From Clostridiaceae bacterium (lineage in GTDB: Bacteria; Bacillota; Clostridia; Saccharofermentanales; UBA5734), in contig JAAYBY010000154.1 of assembly GCA_012729935.1 (NCBI GenBank), forward strand, positions 1-5,168: DNA of 5,168 bases, read 5' to 3'. Positions 1 through 5,168 of this stretch are shown piece by piece (the stretch's first letter is position 1; each line of letters opens with the position of its first letter). The notes under the pieces are model-generated. The model had not been told where the DNA came from. It saw only the letters and a list, made by a program, of their open reading frames with translations, and made no database searches. Position numbers and translations under genes: made by a program.

Positions 1-46
1 ATTATTCAATTTCTTCGCCTACAGCATGATTACAGCAGGAGGCGTT
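1..46 (+). other. Leader or tail of an unseen upstream gene
   Basis: Only 46 bases precede the GH1 start and no convincing -35/-10 pair is visible, so the operon promoter is probably further upstream. Two forward frames could be the end of an upstream gene. One reads 17 codons to a TGA at 52-54, overlapping the GH1 start by 8 bases, and would end in a basic tail (…HDYSRRRYV). The other stops at a TGA at 27-29, 17 bases before the GH1 start. The third frame is open and runs into GH1. I cannot tell which, if any, is coding, and I do not recognise a protein from so short a piece. Confidence 0.3.
37..42 (+). promoter_or_regulatory. Shine-Dalgarno site of the GH1 gene (decides its start)
   Basis: AGGAGG is a perfect match to the anti-Shine-Dalgarno core. 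It sits 4 bases before the ATG at 47. It lies inside the reading frame that would begin at the earlier in-frame ATG at 26, which argues that 47, not 26, is the real start. The spacing is slightly short, but no other start fits the site better. Confidence 0.85.
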
Positions 47-1345
47 ATGTCTGAAATTAAGTTTAAAAAGAATTTGCTGCTCGGGGTGGCATCAGCTGCG
101 ACGCAGATTGAAGGTGGAGACGAGAACAACAGCTGGTTTGACTGGTTTCTCCAGGGGAAAATCAAGGATGGTTCCAATCCGGCGAGAGCGAATGATCATT
201 ACAGACGATGGCGCGATGATTTTAGGCTCATGCGTCAGATGGGTATTCAAGTGTATCGCTTTGGTGTCGAATGGAGCCGTATCGAACCGGAAAATGGCGT
301 GTTCGATCAATCTGTGCTTAACCATTATCGCGATATGTGTCTGGAACTGAAAAAGCTGGATATCAAACCACTTCTGACACTGCATCATTTTACCAATCCT
401 CTGTGGTTCGAGAAAATGGGTGCATTTTCCTCACCGGACAGCGTCGCCATTTTTTTGCGATTTGTGGAAAAGGTTGTGATACATCTTGGCGATCTGGTCT
501 CTGAATTTATCACGATTAACGAACCAAACGTCTATGCGGTGTTCGGTTATTTATACGGTGAATGGCCACCGGGGCAAAAATCGCTTTCTGTAACACTCAA
601 CGTGATGTCTAATCTGGCCAGCTGCCACATCAAAGCCTACCGGCTGATTCACGAACTGCGAGAAAAAGCGGGTTTTGCGGACAGCAAAGTGAGCTTTGCC
701 CATCATATGCGCGTGTTTGCCCCTGCCGGGCCGCGCAACCCCTGGCATCGATTCTGGGCCCGAATGCTGTCGTTGTCTTTTCAGGACTGGCTGGCTAAAG
801 CCTGTTTGACAGGTGTATTTCCATTTCCCTTGCGGAATTCTGAGAAGATGCCTCCAGGACATTATTATGATTTTCTCGCTATTAATTATTATACTCGGTC
901 AACGGTGCGTGGTCCTTCTGACGGTGTTCGAGAAGGTGCGCCTGTTAATGATCTGGGCTGGGAAATCTATCCACAGGGTCTCATTGAGTGTGCCGGACAG
1001 TTGGCGAAGACCTACCAGAAGCCAATTTACATTACTGAAAATGGAACCTGCGATCATGAGGATCGTTTTCGCAGCCGCTATGTATCCGAGCATCTGCAGG
1101 CGATTTGTCAAAGCGACCTGCCAATCGAGCGATACTATCATTGGTGCTTTTGCGATAATTTCGAGTGGCTGGAAGGTGAATCCGCTCGCTTCGGCCTGGT
1201 ACACATCGATTTTGAGACGCAGGAAAGATCAATTAAACGAAGCGGTGAGTTTTACAGCAGGGTCATCAGGGAGGGTGGCATCAGTGATGAGCTGGCTGAT
1301 GCTTACTGCAGACAAGAGTACCAGCAAAACAGGAGTCAACAATGA
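47..1345 (+). CDS. Cytoplasmic GH1 beta-glycosidase (beta-glucosidase-like)
   Basis: This is a family 1 glycoside hydrolase, a single (beta/alpha)8 barrel that cleaves beta-linked glucose or galactose from short glycosides with retention of configuration. From the ATG at 47 it is 432 residues, a little short for the family (usually about 440-480). Visible landmarks are the N-terminal GVASAATQIEGG with Gln20, the LHHF motif with His113, TINEPN with acid/base Glu159, INYYTR, ITENGT with nucleophile Glu331, and DNFEW (370-374) followed by a RFGLV segment. Glu373 sits where GH1 enzymes bind the free O4/O6 hydroxyls of the sugar; 6-phospho-beta-glycosidases have a Ser there instead, so a non-phosphorylated substrate is likely. 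There is no signal peptide. The start at 47 is preferred over the in-frame ATG at 26 because of the AGGAGG just before it and because the family core begins at once. Its last 4 bases overlap the GH13 start. Glucoside versus galactoside preference cannot be read from the sequence. Confidence 0.95.
   Translation: MSEIKFKKNLLLGVASAATQIEGGDENNSWFDWFLQGKIKDGSNPARANDHYRRWRDDFRLMRQMGIQVYRFGVEWSRIEPENGVFDQSVLNHYRDMCLELKKLDIKPLLTLHHFTNPLWFEKMGAFSSPDSVAIFLRFVEKVVIHLGDLVSEFITINEPNVYAVFGYLYGEWPPGQKSLSVTLNVMSNLASCHIKAYRLIHELREKAGFADSKVSFAHHMRVFAPAGPRNPWHRFWARMLSLSFQDWLAKACLTGVFPFPLRNSEKMPPGHYYDFLAINYYTRSTVRGPSDGVREGAPVNDLGWEIYPQGLIECAGQLAKTYQKPIYITENGTCDHEDRFRSRYVSEHLQAICQSDLPIERYYHWCFCDNFEWLEGESARFGLVHIDFETQERSIKRSGEFYSRVIREGGISDELADAYCRQEYQQNRSQQ
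1331..1335 (+). promoter_or_regulatory. Shine-Dalgarno site of the GH13 gene, inside the GH1 end
   Basis: AGGAG lies 6 bases before the GH13 ATG at 1342, within the last codons of GH1. With the ATGA stop/start overlap at 1342-1345 it is a classic layout for translational coupling, in which ribosomes ending on GH1 restart on GH13. Confidence 0.85.
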
Positions 1346-2970
1346 AGCAGCCATGGTGGCAGGAACGCATCGTCTACCAGATTTACCCGCGCAGTTTTCA
1401 AGACAGTAACGGCGATGGTATCGGTGATCTGAGAGGGATTATCAACCGTCTGGATTATTTAGATGCTCTCGGTGTTGGCGTGATCTGGTTATCGCCGGTT
1501 TATCGTTCGCCCAATGTCGATAATGGCTACGATATCAGCGACTATTATGACATCAATCCCCAGTTGGGTACGATGGCGGACATGGATGAATTAATCAAAA
1601 AAGCTGCTGAACTCGATATCCGGATTATTATGGATCTGGTGATCAACCACACATCAGATCAGCACGTCTGGTTTCAGCAAAGCCGAGATCCGAAAAGTCC
1701 CTATCGGGACTATTATATCTGGCGGCCGGGAAAGAACGGTAAACCGCCCAACAACTGGACCAGCTTTTTTGCTGAGGATTGCTGGGTTTATGATGAGAAA
1801 AGTGGTGAGTATTATCTGCACCTCTTTGCCAAGGAACAACCGGATCTCAATTACAACAACCCCAAAGTTCTGGAAGAAGTCAAAAATATTCTTAGCTTCT
1901 GGCTCGACAAAGGGATTTCGGGGTTTCGCTGTGATGTGATCAACATCCTGTACAAGGACTCCTTGGCGGATGGCCGACAGCGCCTGATTTTGAGAGGGAT
2001 CGAACACTATCTGTCCCGCCCGGGCACACACGAAATCCTGCAGAGCCTTCGCCGGGATGTGTTTTCACAATACGACTGTTTTACAGTCGGCGAGACTGTT
2101 TTTGTCACGCCGCAGATGGGACGGGATTTATGTGACCCTGAACGAGAAGAGCTTGACATGATCTTTTCCTTTGAACACATGGAAACAGACCAGTTCATCG
2201 TTAAGTGGTTTAAAAGAAAATTTCATCCCGGGCGTCTGGCCAAGGCGATCGACCGCTGGCAGCGTGCTTTGGACTGGAATGCCAATTATCTGGAGAATCA
2301 TGATCAGCCCCGCAGTGTCAGCCGCTTTGGCAATGACGGCCGATTCTGGTCTGAATCAGCTAAACTGCTGGCCACATTATTACTGACCTTGCGCGGCACG
2401 CCGTTTATTTATCAGGGACAGGAGATCGGCATGACAAATTTCGACTTCACATCCTTAGGGCAGGTGCAGGATGTCGAGTCGCATAATGTCTATCATCTGG
2501 CGAAAAAACTATTGATTCCCGGTTGGTACCGCTGGCGGATGATCCAGCAAACCAGCCGCGATAACGCCCGTACACCCATGCAGTGGGATGGAACAGCAAA
2601 CGCCGGATTTTCCACCGGCCAACCCTGGCTTGGCGTCAACAACAATTTCAAACGAATCAATGTCGCTGAGCAGATCGATAGGGATGACTCCATTCTGGGA
2701 TTCTACCGCGAGCTGATCAGGCTGCGGGCGAGTCTTGACACCCTGAAGTCCGGCCAATTTCAACTGCTGACAGCCGGCCGCCATGTAGTGGCTTACGCTA
2801 GGTCACTAGAAAACGAACACCTGATCATCGCACTTAACTTCAGTACCAGGAATCGGCGAATCGCTTACAAAGGCGAAGTCATACTGGCCAGCTCCGGGCG
2901 AACAGCCATCGGTGATGAATTGCTTCCATATGAAGCTGTGATCCTGCGCAGCATGAGTGGAAGGGGATAG
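1342..2970 (+). CDS. GH13 alpha-glucosidase, oligo-1,6-glucosidase (isomaltase) type
   Basis: A 542-residue alpha-amylase-superfamily enzyme that removes glucose from the non-reducing end of short alpha-glucosides in the cytoplasm. The order is a barrel start with a metal-binding-type loop (DSNGDGIGD, 21-29), conserved region I DLVINH (98-103), domain B with the QPDLN signature (166-170) that marks the oligo-1,6-glucosidase subfamily, region II GFRCDVIN with nucleophile Asp198, region III GETVF with acid/base Glu251, and region IV ENHDQPR with transition-state Asp321. ARTPMQW and the PWLGVN segment follow, then a C-terminal beta domain from about residue 455. Val199 directly after the nucleophile is the residue linked to alpha-1,6 specificity; alpha-1,4 enzymes usually have Thr. 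I therefore favour isomaltose, panose or isomaltulose as substrates. Trehalose-6-phosphate hydrolases share these motifs and cannot be fully excluded, but no PTS gene is visible and the neighbouring GH1 looks non-phospho. It overlaps GH1 by 4 bases and is followed after 4 bases by GH36. Confidence 0.95.
   Translation: MKQPWWQERIVYQIYPRSFQDSNGDGIGDLRGIINRLDYLDALGVGVIWLSPVYRSPNVDNGYDISDYYDINPQLGTMADMDELIKKAAELDIRIIMDLVINHTSDQHVWFQQSRDPKSPYRDYYIWRPGKNGKPPNNWTSFFAEDCWVYDEKSGEYYLHLFAKEQPDLNYNNPKVLEEVKNILSFWLDKGISGFRCDVINILYKDSLADGRQRLILRGIEHYLSRPGTHEILQSLRRDVFSQYDCFTVGETVFVTPQMGRDLCDPEREELDMIFSFEHMETDQFIVKWFKRKFHPGRLAKAIDRWQRALDWNANYLENHDQPRSVSRFGNDGRFWSESAKLLATLLLTLRGTPFIYQGQEIGMTNFDFTSLGQVQDVESHNVYHLAKKLLIPGWYRWRMIQQTSRDNARTPMQWDGTANAGFSTGQPWLGVNNNFKRINVAEQIDRDDSILGFYRELIRLRASLDTLKSGQFQLLTAGRHVVAYARSLENEHLIIALNFSTRNRRIAYKGEVILASSGRTAIGDELLPYEAVILRSMSGRG
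2961..2966 (+). promoter_or_regulatory. Shine-Dalgarno site that places the GH36 start at TTG 2975
   Basis: AAGGGG (part of GGAAGGGG, 2959-2966) ends 8 bases before the TTG at 2975, an ideal spacing. The alternative in-frame GTG at 2957 overlaps this site and has no comparable site of its own. The motif is within the last codons of GH13, whose TAG stop is at 2968-2970. Confidence 0.75.
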
Positions 2971-2974
2971 ACCA

Positions 2975-5168
2975 TTGATTATCTGTAAAGATAAAACCTT
3001 CTATCTGCAAACAAAAAACAGCAGTTATATTTTCCGGGTGACAGAGCATGGACATCTGGAGCATATTTTTTACGGAACGCGGCTGCCCGTTCAGCCGGTT
3101 GATTCGTTGTGTCTGAAACGCACAGCCGTTTACGGCAGTAGTGTGCTGTACTCTCAGGAAGATCCGACCTATTGTCTGGATAATATGACTTTGGAATGGT
3201 CGGGCAGCGGTCGGGGAGACTATCGGCACAGTCCTGCGGAAATCAGGATGCCGGATGGCACGTTTGTCAGTGATTTTGCCTATAAACACTATGTAATAAA
3301 AGACGGCTGTCCTGAAAACTGCGAGCTGCCGCTGGCCCGAGGTGTCGCAGATGAATGCCAGACTTTGATCATCGATCTCGAAGATCCGATAGCCAGAATC
3401 TCGCTGCAGCTTGTTTATTGTGTGTACATGGCAAATGATGTCATTACACGGCGGACAATTCTCACCAACAAAAGTCATAAAGAGATTGAAGTTCGAAAGC
3501 TGATGAGCCTGATGCTGGATCTGCCGGATCAACGATTCAGGATGACATCACTGCACGGTGCCTGGATTCGTGAAGGACAGAGACAGGAAACAAGATTGCC
3601 ATACGGGATTCTTGTTTTAGAAAGCACAACCGGAGCGTCGAGCAACCGTCAGAACCCGGCGTTTTGTCTGGCCACAGAAGACGCCACAGAAGACAGCGGT
3701 CACGTCTATGGCTTTAATCTGGTGTACAGCGGTAATCACTATTCCGCCGTTCAGAAGAGTGAGCAGAATCTGGTTCGGATCATGACCGGAATCAATCCGA
3801 GCGGGTTCTCCTGGACAGTCAAGATGGGCGAGGTTTTTTCGTCGCCGGAGGCTGTCCTGACCTTCAGCAGCTGCGGCATCGGTGGTATGAGCCGAAACTT
3901 CCATGATTTCATCAACCGGCACATTGTTGCACCCTATTGGCAGGGACGGAATCGTCCCGTCCTGATCAACAGCTGGGAAACATTCATGTTTGATTACAAC
4001 CAGCGCGGTCTTCTAAATCTGGCCAGACAGGCATCTGATCTGGGCATTGAACTTTTCGTCCTTGATGACGGCTGGTTTGGGCAGCGCGATCATGACAAGG
4101 CAGGTCTGGGAGATTATGAGGTCAACCGCAAAAAAATTCCCGGAGGCCTCAAACCATTTGCTGAAAAATTGAACAACATGGGACTGCAGTTCGGCCTTTG
4201 GTTTGAACCGGAAATGATCAATCAGGATAGCGATCTTTACCGAACGCATCCCGATTTTGCGGTCAAAATACCAGGGCGAAAACCGTTACTGGGAAGAAAT
4301 CAGCTTGTTCTTGATCTGACCCGGGAAGATGTTCGGGACTACATTGTCACTCAGGTTGGAGATGTACTGGACAGTGCGCCAATTTCTTATGTTAAATGGG
4401 ATATGAACCGCCACATCAGTGATATGTATTCGCCGCTTCTTGAGAATCAGGGAGAATTCTTTCACCGCTATATCCTCGGCCTTTACGAGATTCTCAAGCG
4501 GATTTTTCTGCCAAGACCGGAAATCCTGCTGGAAAGCTGTTCCAGCGGCGGCAATCGATTTGACTTAGGCATGCTGTGTTTTTCACCGCAGATCTGGACA
4601 TCAGACAATACTGATCCGATCGAGCGTCTGAGAATCCAGGAGGGGTTATCTCTTTTCTATCCGCTTTCGACGATGGGGGCGCATGTATCCGCTTCACCAC
4701 ACCAGCAGACGCTGCGGACGACCAGCCTGGCCACGCGGTTCAACGCTGCCTGCTTTGGCTGTCTGGGATATGAGCTCAACCTGGACCAATTATCAAAACA
4801 GGATAAACAGGAAATCAAAAAACAGATCGAATGCTATAAAGAGCAGCGTACTTTGCTGCAGTTTGGATCGTTTTACCGGCTGCGGAGCGACAGGACGGGG
4901 CAAATTCAATGGCAGGTGATATCTGCGGACAAGAAGAACGCAGTCGTTGCTTTGTTTCAAACGGTCGCGTCCTCCGCGCCTGCCTTTGATCGGCTTTACC
5001 CGCAGTCATTAGAGCCTGACCAAACTTATGTGCTGAAATCCTTTGAGCGAAAGCTGCGTATCAGGCGATTCGGTGGCTTGGTTAACCACATATCACCTGT
5101 AAAAATTCATCCGGAGGGTGTTGTGCTGCGGCTGGCTGACCAATTTTATAGCCTGCCCGGCTGTCATG
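2975..5168 (+). CDS. GH36 alpha-galactosidase (raffinose/melibiose type), 3' end cut off
   Basis: This enzyme removes terminal alpha-1,6-linked galactose from melibiose, raffinose, stachyose and similar sugars in the cytoplasm. I read 731 codons with no stop before the window ends; bacterial group I GH36 enzymes are about 725-750 residues, so only a short tail should be missing. The order is an N-terminal beta-sandwich (about 1-300) opening with LQTKN (11-15), the catalytic barrel (about 320-620), then a C-terminal beta domain. Barrel landmarks are LDDGWFG (363-369), WFEPEMI (409-415), GRNQ with Arg441, KWDMNRH (474-480) with nucleophile Asp476, CSSGGNRFD (522-530) and SDNTD (543-547) with acid/base Asp544. 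All key residues are present and no frameshift is seen. The start is TTG at 2975: it gives an N-terminus (MIICKDKTFYLQTKN) like that of relatives and has a well-spaced AAGGGG. GTG at 2957 is the alternative, adding 6 residues. It follows GH13 by 4 bases in the same operon. Confidence 0.96.
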   Translation, partial: MIICKDKTFYLQTKNSSYIFRVTEHGHLEHIFYGTRLPVQPVDSLCLKRTAVYGSSVLYSQEDPTYCLDNMTLEWSGSGRGDYRHSPAEIRMPDGTFVSDFAYKHYVIKDGCPENCELPLARGVADECQTLIIDLEDPIARISLQLVYCVYMANDVITRRTILTNKSHKEIEVRKLMSLMLDLPDQRFRMTSLHGAWIREGQRQETRLPYGILVLESTTGASSNRQNPAFCLATEDATEDSGHVYGFNLVYSGNHYSAVQKSEQNLVRIMTGINPSGFSWTVKMGEVFSSPEAVLTFSSCGIGGMSRNFHDFINRHIVAPYWQGRNRPVLINSWETFMFDYNQRGLLNLARQASDLGIELFVLDDGWFGQRDHDKAGLGDYEVNRKKIPGGLKPFAEKLNNMGLQFGLWFEPEMINQDSDLYRTHPDFAVKIPGRKPLLGRNQLVLDLTREDVRDYIVTQVGDVLDSAPISYVKWDMNRHISDMYSPLLENQGEFFHRYILGLYEILKRIFLPRPEILLESCSSGGNRFDLGMLCFSPQIWTSDNTDPIERLRIQEGLSLFYPLSTMGAHVSASPHQQTLRTTSLATRFNAACFGCLGYELNLDQLSKQDKQEIKKQIECYKEQRTLLQFGSFYRLRSDRTGQIQWQVISADKKNAVVALFQTVASSAPAFDRLYPQSLEPDQTYVLKSFERKLRIRRFGGLVNHISPVKIHPEGVVLRLADQFYSLPGCH
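3671..3694 (+). repeat. Perfect 12-base tandem duplication inside GH36
   Basis: GCCACAGAAGAC occurs twice back to back in frame, encoding ATED-ATED at residues 233-240 of the N-terminal beta-sandwich domain. The second copy corresponds to the TED segment that relatives keep just before the conserved VYGFNLVYSGNH stretch. The reading frame is kept. Confidence 0.9.
4528..4546 (+). repeat. Perfect inverted repeat inside GH36 (7-base arms, 5-base loop)
   Basis: GCTGGAA and TTCCAGC flank the loop AGCTG. The stretch encodes the residues leading into the conserved CSSGG motif. It lacks a T run, so it is not a terminator, and it is most easily explained by coding constraint; a stem in the mRNA is possible. 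Confidence 0.5.

Noticed and set aside
26..46. ATG at 26 as the GH1 start
   Set aside because: It would place the perfect AGGAGG inside the gene and add seven residues not expected in the family; ATG 47 is better supported.
801..813. CCTGT-TTG-ACAGG inverted repeat containing a TTGACA-like -35 element
   Set aside because: No -10 element lies at the right distance, the arms are short, and it is inside the GH1 coding region.
813..1409. Plus-strand open frame of 198 codons across the GH1/GH13 junction
   Set aside because: It is out of frame with conserved GH1 and GH13 motifs over its whole length and its translation resembles no family I know.
2153..2158. TTGACA resembling a -35 box inside GH13
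   Set aside because: Seventeen bases downstream the sequence is CACATG, not a -10 element, and the bases encode conserved residues.
2879..3532. Long open frame on the minus strand (217 codons) opposite the end of GH13 and the start of GH36
   Set aside because: It lies antisense to two clearly coding genes, and its translation is not recognisable. Best seen as a shadow of the coding strand.
4638..4645. AGGAGGGG resembling a strong ribosome binding site inside GH36
   Set aside because: No start codon follows at a usable distance; the bases encode the conserved IQEGLS stretch.
4683..4919. Small plus-strand open frame of 78 codons near the window end
   Set aside because: It is out of frame within GH36 and has no ribosome binding site at a usable distance.

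Overview
The window is a compact block of three sugar-hydrolase genes, all on the + strand: a family 1 glycoside hydrolase (GH1, 47-1345), a family 13 alpha-glucosidase of the oligo-1,6-glucosidase type (GH13, 1342-2970) and a family 36 alpha-galactosidase (GH36, from 2975, cut by the window end). Each has a good Shine-Dalgarno sequence. The first two genes overlap by 4 bases (ATGA) and the second and third are 4 bases apart, so this is almost certainly one translationally coupled transcript. The window holds no terminator, RNA gene, mobile element or CRISPR array, and no regulator or transporter gene. The operon promoter and probably an uptake system must lie upstream; further genes may follow.

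The organism is most likely a fermentative member of the Bacillota (Clostridia or lactic-acid-bacteria-like). This is an inference from purine-rich ribosome binding sites (one a perfect AGGAGG), tight gene packing, GC content of roughly one half, use of TTG as a start, TGA and TAG as ordinary stops, and the style of the protein sequences. It cannot be fixed to a genus from this window.

Region by region: 1-46 is leader or the tail of an unseen upstream gene; 47-1345 is the GH1 enzyme with its acid/base and nucleophile glutamates intact; 1342-2970 is the GH13 enzyme with all five conserved regions intact; 2975-5168 is the GH36 enzyme, 731 codons without a stop, with nucleophile and acid/base aspartates intact. 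The GH36 gene is easy to miss because its best start is TTG and its stop lies outside the window.

How they work together: none of the three starts with a signal peptide, so all act in the cytoplasm on imported short oligosaccharides. Together they can remove terminal beta-linked glucose or galactose (GH1), alpha-1,6-linked glucose (GH13) and alpha-1,6-linked galactose (GH36), delivering free hexoses to glycolysis. The GH1 carries the glutamate typical of enzymes for non-phosphorylated glycosides, so uptake by a permease or ABC transporter fits better than a phosphotransferase system. I see well-known enzyme families in a neat arrangement and no evidence of an undescribed system.
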